Below are positions 1 to 5,196 of a stretch of DNA of 5,196 nucleotides, piece by piece. The notes under the pieces are model-generated. The model was not told the DNA's origin. It saw only the letters and a list, made by a program, of their open reading frames with translations, and did no database searches. The stretch comes from an uncultured Erythrobacteraceae bacterium (GTDB taxonomy: Bacteria > Pseudomonadota > Alphaproteobacteria > Sphingomonadales > Sphingomonadaceae). The stretch spans positions 1 through 5,196 of the forward strand of contig CATMNW010000206.1 in the NCBI GenBank assembly GCA_950071875.1, in the 5' to 3' direction. The first letter of the stretch is position 1, and each line of letters opens with the position of its first letter. Made by a program: the position numbers and the translations under genes.

Positions 1-1083
1 GAGGCGCAGTTCTGCCGTTTTCGTGCGTAATTCGTCGCCGCCGGTTGCGCGGGCGAAATCGCCCGGGCCGAAATCGACGTCGCCTTCGACATTGGTGTTG
101 TTGCGCGCATCATAAGCGCCCAGCAGGGTCAACGTGCTGCCGATCCCGTCCAGCGGAACGGCAAGCCTGGCGTTGATACCGCGATACTCGAGATCGGTCT
201 GGTTGAGCGTGTTGAAGTTGAGATCCCGCGAGTAGTCCTGCGGGCCGTCGACCCGCGAGTACGGGATATTCACCGACTTGATCCAGTCGTAATACCCGTT
301 GACGGTCAGTTCGACCGTTCCCGGGGTAAAACGTACGGTGCCGTTTATAGAATCGCTGTTGTAGGGATTGCCGTCCGCATCGAGGAGCACGTTGCGGGCA
401 AAACCGTCCTGCTCCTGATGCGACGCGGCGACGCGGACCGCGAGCAGGTCCTCGACAACCGGTCCGGACAACGAACCGGCGATAATGAACTGGTTGTCCG
501 GCCCAGCATAGCTCCCGCTTACGCGGCCTTCGAATTCGTTTCCGGGCTGACGGGTGATGACGTTGATGGCACCGCCCAGCGTGTTCTTGCCGTAAAGGGT
601 GCCCTGCGGCCCGCGCAGCACCTCGATCCGCTCGATGTCGAGCAGCGGGTTGTTGAGATAGGCCGTATTGGGCCGATAGATGCCGTCGACAAACAGTCCT
701 ACACCGGGCTGGACCGATTGCACCAGCGTCACGCCGACACCGCGAATGGCAACAAACGCACGACCCGCACCGTCGCTGTTGATGTTCAGACCGGGGGCGA
801 GCACAGCCGCTTCACGGACCGAATTTATGCCGCGCGCCGCCAGGGTATCGCCATCGATCGCAGTCGCGGCGACGGGCACCTCGAGAAGGGTTTCTTCCCG
901 CTTGCGCGCTGTAACCACGATGACGTTCCCCGAATTTTCCTGTTCGATGATCACCGGATCGTCCGTGAGCTCGCCCCGGTCGGGGGCGGTGTCGTCTTCC
1001 AGTGTTATCTGCGCCGTCGCCGCGCTGGCGGCAAACGCCAGTCCGGCAACACTCGACAAAGCCGCGATGCGGAAAATATTCAT
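1..1083 (-). CDS. TonB-dependent outer-membrane receptor, N-terminal part (cut by window edge)
   Basis: The minus-strand frame is open from ATG at 1083 to base 1, giving 361 residues with no stop, so it continues beyond the left edge. Residues 1-24 form a Sec signal peptide (MNIFR, hydrophobic core, then AATA|Q with likely cleavage after A24). A TonB-box-like stretch VIVVTARKREE lies at about 54-64. The plug domain follows, with the family signature VLRGPQGTLYGKNT near 155-168 and GGAINVITRQP directly after it; the remainder begins the beta-barrel. A strong ribosome binding site (AGGGAGAGG, plus-strand 1092-1100) sits 8 bases before the ATG, which fixes the start. Such receptors are usually 700-900 residues, so about half is missing. 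They import ligands across the outer membrane using TonB-ExbB-ExbD energy. The substrate cannot be read from this part; sphingomonads have many paralogues, often beside catabolic genes. The neighbouring SDR and esterase hint at an organic substrate rather than a siderophore, which is inference. Confidence 0.93.
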   Translation of the reverse strand, partial: MNIFRIAALSSVAGLAFAASAATAQITLEDDTAPDRGELTDDPVIIEQENSGNVIVVTARKREETLLEVPVAATAIDGDTLAARGINSVREAAVLAPGLNINSDGAGRAFVAIRGVGVTLVQSVQPGVGLFVDGIYRPNTAYLNNPLLDIERIEVLRGPQGTLYGKNTLGGAINVITRQPGNEFEGRVSGSYAGPDNQFIIAGSLSGPVVEDLLAVRVAASHQEQDGFARNVLLDADGNPYNSDSINGTVRFTPGTVELTVNGYYDWIKSVNIPYSRVDGPQDYSRDLNFNTLNQTDLEYRGINARLAVPLDGIGSTLTLLGAYDARNNTNVEGDVDFGPGDFARATGGDELRTKTAELRL

Positions 1084-1129
1084 GCCCGTAACCTCTCCCT
1101 GCGGAGCTCTTGCCCCATCTATCGAACCT

Positions 1130-1135
1130 ATAATA
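1130..1135 (-). promoter_or_regulatory. Candidate -10 element for the receptor gene
   Basis: On the minus strand the hexamer TATTAT lies about 46 bases before the receptor start codon, in the most AT-rich stretch of the SDR-receptor gap. A start of transcription near 1123 would give a leader of about 40 bases containing the ribosome binding site. No good -35 box is present at 16-18 bases (CTTTCT or TTTCTT only), so it would be a weak or activator-dependent promoter. It may be chance. Confidence 0.27.
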
Positions 1136-1224
1136 CAGCTGAGCTACCTGTAAGAAAGGTTTGCGATTGTGCCGATCGTCAGAGAGGCTTTGCCGCGTTC
1201 GAGAATGTAGCGATTGCTGTCCGG

Positions 1225-1239
1225 CCTGCGATGCGCAGG
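1225..1239. other. Perfect 6-bp hairpin between SDR and receptor genes
   Basis: CCTGCG and CGCAGG are exact inverted copies around a three-base loop (ATG on the plus strand, CAT on the minus strand). The hairpin lies about 60 bases past the SDR stop and 140 bases before the receptor start. No T-run follows on the minus strand, so it is not a normal intrinsic terminator. It could act as an mRNA-stabilising or processing hairpin, or as a protein-binding palindrome. CCGG tetramers lie on both sides (1221-1224 and 1246-1249) and could lengthen the structure imperfectly. Confidence 0.4.
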
Positions 1240-1298
1240 AATTGCCCGGCGTGGCGTGTTGATCGGCATCTAATTTCGAACGTCGGCCGGTCCGCAGG

Positions 1299-2072
1299 TT
1301 ACCAGCAGGTGTAGCCGCCATCGGCCAGCACAATCGCCCCCGTCATCAGGCTGGACATGTCGGATGCCAAGAAAAGCACTACCGCAGCCACTTCCTCAGG
1401 CTCGCCCAAACGACCTTGCGGCGTTCCGTCGATCCAGCGCCGGTACATTTCACCCTCGCGATCGGCAAAGGCGTTGAGCGGGGTGGCGATGTAGGTCGGT
1501 GCCACCGCATTGACGCGCACGCCCCGGTCAGCCCATTCCGCAGCGAGGCTCCTGGTCAGCTGATGCACGGCCGCTTTCGAGGCGTTGTAATAGCTTTGGG
1601 CTTGCGGGCGGTTGACGATGAAGCCGCTCATCGAGCCCACGTTGACGATTACGCCGCCCCCGGCGTCCAGCAAATGTCGACCGAAAGCGCGTGCGCACCA
1701 GAAGGTGCCGTTGAGGTTTACATCGATTACGTTGAGCCAGTGCTCGTCCTCAACGTCTTCCGCAGGGGTCTCGCTGCGCGCGATCCCCGCATTGTTCACC
1801 AGGATATCGATGCGGCCTTCGCGTGCGATCAGGGTTTTGACTGCATCGTCGACCTGCGCCGAAGATGTAATGTCGAGCAAGAGCGAGGCGCAGTCTACAC
1901 CCTTTTCGGCCAGTGCCGTTATTCCCTTTTCGAGCGCGGCAGGATCGCGATCGGCGATGATGACCCGCGCCCCGGCCTCGCCCAGTGCGTGGGCGCTGGC
2001 AAGGCCGATGCCTTGCGCGCCGCCGGTTACGACCGCGACCCGCCCGTCGAGGCGCAGCTTTTCGAGATACAT
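1299..2072 (-). CDS. Short-chain dehydrogenase/reductase (classical SDR, polyol/galactitol dehydrogenase-like)
   Basis: A complete 257-residue classical SDR, the usual length of this family, which catalyses NAD(P)-dependent alcohol/ketone interconversion in the cytoplasm. Visible motifs in order: cofactor motif TGGAQGIG at 16-23; acidic D41 at the end of the second beta strand, which normally means NAD(H) preference; D67; NNAG at 93-96; N119; catalytic S147 in GSMSG; and Y162-x-x-x-K166 in YNASK. The usual PG after the active site is PT (192-193). GSMSG with IVNRPQ, and the C-terminal DGGYTCW, recall the galactitol dehydrogenase of Rhodobacter sphaeroides and related polyol dehydrogenases (from memory, not searched). 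That supports a secondary-alcohol substrate but does not identify it. The start is supported by AGGAG 8 bases upstream, which overlaps the stop codon of the esterase gene. The stop is TAA at 1301-1299. Confidence 0.95.
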   Translation of the reverse strand: MYLEKLRLDGRVAVVTGGAQGIGLASAHALGEAGARVIIADRDPAALEKGITALAEKGVDCASLLLDITSSAQVDDAVKTLIAREGRIDILVNNAGIARSETPAEDVEDEHWLNVIDVNLNGTFWCARAFGRHLLDAGGGVIVNVGSMSGFIVNRPQAQSYYNASKAAVHQLTRSLAAEWADRGVRVNAVAPTYIATPLNAFADREGEMYRRWIDGTPQGRLGEPEEVAAVVLFLASDMSSLMTGAIVLADGGYTCW

Positions 2073-2080
2073 TGCGGCAG

Positions 2081-2085
2081 CTCCT
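2081..2085 (-). promoter_or_regulatory. SDR ribosome binding site overlapping the esterase stop codon
   Basis: The minus strand reads GAC TAG GAG CTG CCG CAATG. The esterase stop TAG (2086-2084) shares its AG with the Shine-Dalgarno AGGAG, and the SDR ATG follows after 8 bases. A ribosome ending the esterase would therefore sit on the SDR initiation site, so the two genes are probably translationally coupled. Confidence 0.75.
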
Positions 2086-3568
2086 AGTCTGGCAGATAGT
2101 CGGCTGCCGGCATCCGCGGTTCTACTCGCGTTTGGCCGGCGGCAAGCTGATAGACTGGCAGGTCGTCACCGGCGGGCTGCCAGGGCAAAGTGCCTTCGCG
2201 GGCGAAATTGGCCCAGATATCGTGGATCCGATCCGCCAGTTCGGACGGCGGCATTTCGCCGGCAATGCCACGCGGCCCCCTGATGCTTTCGAGTGTCTTG
2301 AATACGAAGGGTAGTTCGATGCCGTGACAGGCACCCAGTTCCCCTTCGCAGGCGGACGAACGCCAATCCATTTCGTAAACCCAAGTGCGCCCCCGGTGCG
2401 CTTTTGCGAACTGGCGGACGGGCCAGCGAAAGACCAGGTCGCTCATCGCCCGCGTCAGCGCTTCGCCAGGGCGGATGCCTTTTCCGCCGAGACCATAGGC
2501 CTTGAGGACCTTGCGCGACCAAGGATGAGAGCGGGACAACAGCCACCACGCCAGCAAGCCGGGGATCTTCTGGCGCACGCCCGGAGGCACAAAATAGAGA
2601 TTCATTTCCTCGGCGTTCGAACCGATCAGGATATCGATATCCTTCCCGGTTCCCTTTCGCAGCGCCTCGACCGGCTTCTCCGGCAGGACGTCGTCGCCGT
2701 AGACGGGGATGAACCGGCTGATGCCGTAAACCGGCTCGAAGCCGTCGGCGTCGCGCAGATCGACCGCCATCGGCTTGGAGACTTTCTCCAGTGCGTCCAT
2801 GGCCGTAGCGTGATCGACCTTTACGAAGCCATCCGCATCCGGAGCGATCCGGAGCAGTTTGGCAAGCTTGCGGACCAACCGCTGGGCGACGTCGATGTCC
2901 CGCACCATCGCGCCGTGGCCGCTCTGGATGATCGCGCGACGAAAGAGGCCCTTGGCGAGAGGCGACGTAACGAGGTCAGCGATGGCCATTGCGCCTGCGC
3001 TTTCGCCGAACACGGTCACATTTCCGGGATTGCCTCCGAACGCCCTAGCGTTTTCCTGCACCCAGCGGAGCGCAAAAAGTATGTCCCGCAGGCCGAGGTT
3101 GGTCGGGGCACCCGGCACCGGCAGAAATCCGTCGATCCCCAAGCGATAGTTGATCGCGATGCAAACCACCCCGGATTTGGCGAACTGGGTCCCGTCGCTT
3201 ACGGGAGCATCCTTGCTGCCGACGACGAAACCGCCGCCGTGAACCCAGACCATGACAGGCGCGTCTTCGGCGTCTTCCGGCATCCAGACATTGGCCAGCA
3301 GGTAATCGCCATCGCTTCCGTCGCTGCCGGAACCGACCAGAGGTATGACATCCAGTTGGGGCAGTTCCCGGACACGATACGGCGCGCAAGGCCCGCGCTG
3401 CGTCGCATCCCTTATTCCTTGCCAGGGAGTACGCGGTGCCGACAATTCGAAACGCTGCGGCGGATCGGCGTAGGGAACACCGAGGAAGCTACAGACGCCA
3501 TCCGCGCATGCGCCGCGCAGCAGGCCAGTCTCGAGTTCGAGGACGGGAGGTTGTTCCTTGACGTGCAT
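2084..3568 (-). CDS. Type-B carboxylesterase (alpha/beta hydrolase, COesterase family)
   Basis: A complete 494-residue member of the carboxylesterase type-B family, which hydrolyses carboxylic esters. Oxyanion-hole motif HGGGF is at 110-114. The nucleophile elbow GESAG is at 188-192, giving catalytic S190. The acid is probably E321 in NAEEM, the position of DEG in relatives. The catalytic histidine is H415 in ACHGIELPFVF. The N-terminal GVPYADPP (30-37) is the usual family block, while the common EDCLYLNV stretch has become GDYLLANVW (87-95), without its cysteine. No signal peptide is seen, so the enzyme is likely cytoplasmic. ATG at 3568 is the first possible ATG/GTG/TTG start after an in-frame TGA 13 codons upstream, although no good Shine-Dalgarno precedes it. 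It is the first gene of the esterase-SDR pair. Substrate is unknown; co-occurrence with an SDR and a receptor suggests catabolism of an imported ester or lactone (inference). Confidence 0.95.
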   Translation of the reverse strand: MHVKEQPPVLELETGLLRGACADGVCSFLGVPYADPPQRFELSAPRTPWQGIRDATQRGPCAPYRVRELPQLDVIPLVGSGSDGSDGDYLLANVWMPEDAEDAPVMVWVHGGGFVVGSKDAPVSDGTQFAKSGVVCIAINYRLGIDGFLPVPGAPTNLGLRDILFALRWVQENARAFGGNPGNVTVFGESAGAMAIADLVTSPLAKGLFRRAIIQSGHGAMVRDIDVAQRLVRKLAKLLRIAPDADGFVKVDHATAMDALEKVSKPMAVDLRDADGFEPVYGISRFIPVYGDDVLPEKPVEALRKGTGKDIDILIGSNAEEMNLYFVPPGVRQKIPGLLAWWLLSRSHPWSRKVLKAYGLGGKGIRPGEALTRAMSDLVFRWPVRQFAKAHRGRTWVYEMDWRSSACEGELGACHGIELPFVFKTLESIRGPRGIAGEMPPSELADRIHDIWANFAREGTLPWQPAGDDLPVYQLAAGQTRVEPRMPAADYLPD

Positions 3569-3614
3569 CGATCGAACATTGCAGGAATCGGAGGCCTTCG
3601 TCAGTCACGAACAC

Positions 3615-3640
3615 TTTGCGTATTGGCAGATTGGCTTTGC
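3615..3640. repeat. Short nested direct repeats upstream of the esterase gene, possible operator
   Basis: The hexamer ATTGGC occurs twice (3622-3627 and 3630-3635) with an 8-base period, and the pair is framed by two TTTGC copies (3615-3619 and 3636-3640). The block lies 47-72 bases before the esterase start codon, where a promoter or regulator site is expected. On the minus strand TTGCGG (plus 3641-3646) followed 17 bases later by TACGCA is a poor promoter candidate across the same repeats. The remainder of the 261-base gap (3569-3829) shows no gene I can support. Confidence 0.33.
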
Positions 3641-3796
3641 CGCAACGTGTCGAGTCTCTGCGACTTGCGACAGCGCGGTGCTGGGGGCACCCGTCTGAAG
3701 CGTGAGCGCTAGAGTGAGTAATCGGTCTGACCTTTCCGCATGTGCACCACTTTTGCGCTACAGTCGTGTGACCGCAGCGGTGTGATCCATCATGCT

Positions 3797-3820
3797 AAAA
3801 GGCGGAAAACCGTCGTTTTT
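3797..3820. terminator. Candidate intrinsic terminator downstream of tRNA-Pro (possibly bidirectional)
   Basis: On the plus strand GGCGG, loop AAAA and CCGTC form a 5-bp stem with one G-U pair (3801-3814), followed by TTTTT at 3816-3820. On the minus strand, the direction of the tRNA, the stem is GACGG-TTTT-CCGCC with an A-C mismatch, followed by TTTT. It begins about 10 bases past the tRNA 3' end, where a terminator is expected, but the stem is short. Confidence 0.38.
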
Positions 3821-3829
3821 GCGATAAAG

Positions 3830-3906
3830 TGGTCGGGGAGAGAGGATTCGAACCTCCGGCCCCTGCCTCCCGAAGACAGTGCTCTACCAGGCTGAGCTAC
3901 TCCCCG
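3830..3906 (-). tRNA. tRNA-Pro, anticodon CGG
   Basis: A full 77-base cloverleaf can be folded on the minus strand. The acceptor stem CGGGGAG pairs perfectly with CTCCCCG and begins with the C1-G72 pair typical of proline tRNAs. The D arm is GCTC/GAGC with loop AGCCTGGTA. The anticodon stem CTGTC/GGCAG contains one T-G pair and its loop TTCGGGA places anticodon CGG at plus-strand 3870-3872, reading codon CCG. The T arm is GGAGG-TTCGAAT-CCTCT. Discriminator A73 is followed by an encoded CCA at 3832-3830. The anticodon loop and T arm agree with those I recall for the E. coli CGG proline tRNA. It has its own promoter and is divergent from thyA. Confidence 0.97.
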
Positions 3907-3917
3907 ACCGGATGCTT

Positions 3918-3933
3918 GCGGGGCGGACCCCGC
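3918..3933. other. Perfect 6-bp GC-rich hairpin in the tRNA-Pro leader
   Basis: GCGGGG, a four-base loop CGGA, and CCCCGC form an uninterrupted stem of GC pairs. It lies between the inferred tRNA transcription start (about 3941) and the mature 5' end at 3906, so it would be in the precursor leader removed by RNase P. It is far upstream of thyA on the other strand and probably outside that transcript. Confidence 0.45.
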
Positions 3934-3947
3934 GAGGCAGAGGCGGC

Positions 3948-3976
3948 CCTATAGGTGTGGATCACCGCACACGCAA
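3948..3976 (-). promoter_or_regulatory. Promoter of tRNA-Pro, sigma-70 type
   Basis: On the minus strand the -35 box TTGCGT (3976-3971) and the -10 box TATAGG (3953-3948) are separated by exactly 17 bases. Transcription would start near 3941, about 35 bases before the tRNA. The bases just after the -10 box are very GC-rich (GCCGCC), as in stringently controlled stable-RNA promoters, so growth-rate control is plausible. The -10 region CCTATAGG is a palindrome, but no matching -35 is seen for the plus strand, so I assign no thyA promoter here. Confidence 0.65.
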
Positions 3977-4036
3977 GCGGACATTGCAGGCAAGTTTGTC
4001 CTATCGCTGGTCACCGAAAGGATTAGGCCGATCACC

Positions 4037-4969
4037 GTGACCGAATCGCATTACGAACAGCAATATCTCGACCTGATGGCGCGTATCTGGCGCGAAGGCG
4101 ACGAGCGGGTGGACCGCACCGGCGTCGGCACGCGCTCGGTATTCGGTGCTCAGCTGCGGTGCAGTCTCGCGGACAATGCCGTTCCGCTGCTGACCACCAA
4201 GCGCGTCTACTGGAAGACCGCTGCGCGCGAGATGCTGTGGTTCCTCACCGGAGAGACCAACATCCGCCCGCTGGTGCTGCAGGGGGTGAAGATCTGGAAC
4301 GAGTGGCCGCATGCGCGCTACGTGCACGAGACGGGGGACGACCTCTCGCTCGACGATTTCGTCCAGCGAATCGGCGATGACGAAGCTTTTGCTGCGCGGT
4401 GGGGCGATCTGGGCCCGGTCTATGGCAAGCAGTGGGTCGACTGGCCGACCTACCGCTATCGCCCCGATGGTCTGTACGAAAAGGGCGAGGGGATCGACCA
4501 GGTCAGCCAGGTGATCGAGAGCCTCCGAACAAACCCGGGAAGCCGCCGTCATATCATCGAAGGGTGGAATGTCGCCCAGCTGGACCGGATGGCGCTGCCG
4601 CCGTGTCACAAGACCTACCAGTTCCATGTCGGGGCGAACGGCACGCAGCTCAATTGCCTGCTCTACCAACGAAGCTGCGATGTGGCGCTGGGCCTGCCGT
4701 TCAACCTGTTCGGCGCGGCGTTGCTGACGCGGATGATCGCTCAGCAGACCGATCTTGAGCCGGGCGAACTGGTGTGGATGGGGGGCGACACGCACCTTTA
4801 TCTGAACCATGCGCACCTGATCGAGGAACAGCTGGCGCGGGAACCGCGCGGGGCCCCGACGCTTGAGATTACAAGGCGTGCGTCCAGCATGTTCGACTAC
4901 GAGATTGGCGATTTCGCGGTTCACGGATACGACCCGCACCCGCCGATCAAGGCACCGGTGGCCGTCTGA
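4037..4969 (+). CDS. thyA: Thymidylate synthase ThyA
   Basis: A 310-residue folate-dependent thymidylate synthase. It methylates dUMP to dTMP with 5,10-methylenetetrahydrofolate, giving dihydrofolate, in the cytoplasm as a homodimer. The key residues are present: phosphate-binding R27 in DRTGVGT; R170 and R171 in GSRRH; nucleophile C190 in MALPPCH; RSCD at 212-215; N223 in LPFN; H253 and Y255 in GGDTHLY; and the conserved C-terminus IKAPVAV. It is longer than the 264-residue E. coli enzyme because of extra segments at about 91-121 and 139-150, in the small domain where length varies in the family. The start is GTG; no other ATG/GTG/TTG lies close upstream in frame and the conserved homology starts at about residue 8. 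The best Shine-Dalgarno, GAAAGGA at 4016-4022, is 14 bases away, which is long. No folA/dfrA partner follows within the window. Confidence 0.97.
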   Translation: MTESHYEQQYLDLMARIWREGDERVDRTGVGTRSVFGAQLRCSLADNAVPLLTTKRVYWKTAAREMLWFLTGETNIRPLVLQGVKIWNEWPHARYVHETGDDLSLDDFVQRIGDDEAFAARWGDLGPVYGKQWVDWPTYRYRPDGLYEKGEGIDQVSQVIESLRTNPGSRRHIIEGWNVAQLDRMALPPCHKTYQFHVGANGTQLNCLLYQRSCDVALGLPFNLFGAALLTRMIAQQTDLEPGELVWMGGDTHLYLNHAHLIEEQLAREPRGAPTLEITRRASSMFDYEIGDFAVHGYDPHPPIKAPVAV

Positions 4970-4981
4970 CGGTCGCACCGC

Positions 4982-5010
4982 TTGACCCGCAGGGGCGCGC
5001 GCAATAAACG
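4982..5010 (+). promoter_or_regulatory. Candidate promoter for bkdA1
   Basis: TTGACC (4982-4987) and TAAACG (5005-5010) are separated by 17 bases. The -35 box matches 5 of 6 consensus bases and the -10 box only 3 of 6. Transcription would begin near 5017, placing the hairpin at 5030-5051 in the leader of the next gene. No clear thyA terminator is visible in the gap, so read-through from thyA is also possible. Confidence 0.4.
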
Positions 5011-5029
5011 GTCGCCGAAATGAAAGAAT

Positions 5030-5051
5030 GCGTCTCTCACGATAGAGACGC
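5030..5051 (+). promoter_or_regulatory. Perfect 8-bp hairpin just before the bkdA1 ribosome binding site
   Basis: GCGTCTCT and AGAGACGC are exact inverted copies around the six-base loop CACGAT. The stem ends two bases before the Shine-Dalgarno GGGAG (5053-5057). It could be a leader RNA hairpin that affects ribosome access, or a DNA operator for a dimeric regulator. The absence of a following T-run rules out a standard terminator. Confidence 0.5.
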
Positions 5052-5065
5052 CGGGAGACAGACGC

Positions 5066-5196
5066 ATGGCCAACGGGCCCGAGCGAGCCACCAAGGGCGA
5101 CAACAAACCACGCTTGTCGCTTCACGTACCCGAACCTCAATATCGCCCCGACGCGGATGAGGTCGATTTCTCCGCGATCGAAGTGCCAGAGGCGGG
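5066..5196 (+). CDS. bkdA1: Branched-chain 2-oxoacid dehydrogenase E1 alpha subunit, N-terminal fragment (cut by window edge)
   Basis: The frame from ATG at 5066 is open to the right edge, giving 43 complete residues. Residues 15-43 (PRLSLHVPEP, then YRP, VDFS and ending in PEAG) line up with the start of Pseudomonas BkdA1 (LRLHVPEP, RP, DFS, AG), recalled from memory. This N-terminal extension is characteristic of the 3-methyl-2-oxobutanoate dehydrogenase alpha subunit. That subunit binds thiamine diphosphate and decarboxylates the 2-oxoacids of valine, leucine and isoleucine together with E1 beta, E2 and E3. The catalytic region lies outside the window. A good Shine-Dalgarno GGGAG is 8 bases upstream of the ATG. 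E1 beta (bkdA2) and E2 (bkdB) would be expected to follow to the right. There is no sign of co-function with thyA. Confidence 0.78.
   Translation, partial: MANGPERATKGDNKPRLSLHVPEPQYRPDADEVDFSAIEVPEA

Noticed and set aside
418..1314. A 298-codon open frame on the plus strand across the receptor gene
   Set aside because: The minus strand encodes a clear TonB-dependent receptor with signal peptide, plug signature and ribosome binding site; the plus frame has none of these.
1416..2087. Plus-strand open frames opposite the SDR gene
   Set aside because: The SDR motifs on the minus strand are complete; the opposite frames show no domain and no convincing ribosome binding site.
2324..3712. A 462-codon open frame on the plus strand opposite the esterase gene
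   Set aside because: It lies antisense to a gene with a full catalytic triad and family motifs. Its translation shows no recognisable domain, and long antisense frames are common in GC-rich DNA.
3771..3780. Small palindrome CCGCAGCGG
   Set aside because: Only three paired bases on each side; too short to support a site.
3792..3827. Mini open frame (11 codons) starting at ATG between the esterase and tRNA genes
   Set aside because: No Shine-Dalgarno precedes it, it overlaps the candidate terminator, and no downstream plus-strand gene exists that it could lead.
3747..3832. CCACTTT at 3747-3753 and its inverted copy AAAGTGG at 3826-3832 overlapping the tRNA CCA end
   Set aside because: An integration scar would be a direct repeat of the tRNA end with integrase genes between the copies. 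This is a 7-base inverted match with no mobile gene nearby, so chance is likely.
4967..5029. Possible terminator after thyA
   Set aside because: Only 4-bp hairpins such as CGGT-CGC-ACCG are seen, without a T-run.
4001..5140. A 379-codon open frame on the minus strand opposite thyA
   Set aside because: It covers thyA and the bkdA1 start in antisense, and its Arg/His/Pro-rich translation has no domain. It is a codon-bias shadow.

Overview
The window looks like chromosomal DNA of a GC-rich alphaproteobacterium, most likely a sphingomonad (Sphingomonadaceae or Erythrobacteraceae). This is inferred from the style of the TonB-dependent receptor (AQ-type signal peptide end, a VIVVTARKREE stretch before the plug), the high GC content, the form of ThyA and the N-terminus of the last gene. 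No species can be named from sequence alone.

Left part (1-3568, minus strand): three genes read right to left. First is a cytoplasmic type-B carboxylesterase (3568-2084), then a short-chain dehydrogenase/reductase (2072-1299) resembling galactitol/polyol-type dehydrogenases, then the first 361 residues of a TonB-dependent outer-membrane receptor (1083-1, running off the left edge). Esterase and SDR are 11 bases apart, and the SDR ribosome binding site overlaps the esterase stop codon, so they are almost certainly co-transcribed. The receptor follows after 215 bases that hold a perfect hairpin and an AT-rich candidate -10 element, so it may be both read through and separately transcribed. Together the three suggest uptake, ester hydrolysis and alcohol/ketone oxidoreduction of one unknown substrate; this is inference.

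Middle (3569-4036): a non-coding stretch upstream of the esterase with a direct-repeat motif at 3615-3640. It is followed by a complete minus-strand tRNA-Pro (anticodon CGG, CCA encoded) with its own convincing promoter, a leader hairpin and a modest candidate terminator.

Right part (4037-5196, plus strand): thyA (thymidylate synthase, 310 aa, GTG start) is divergent from the tRNA. After a 96-base gap with a candidate promoter and a perfect 8-bp hairpin comes the beginning of a gene matching the N-terminus of the branched-chain 2-oxoacid dehydrogenase E1 alpha subunit (bkdA1), cut by the right edge.

I see no mobile element, CRISPR array, phage gene or clearly new system. The most interesting items are the esterase-SDR-receptor cluster of unknown substrate and the hairpin just before the bkdA1 ribosome binding site.
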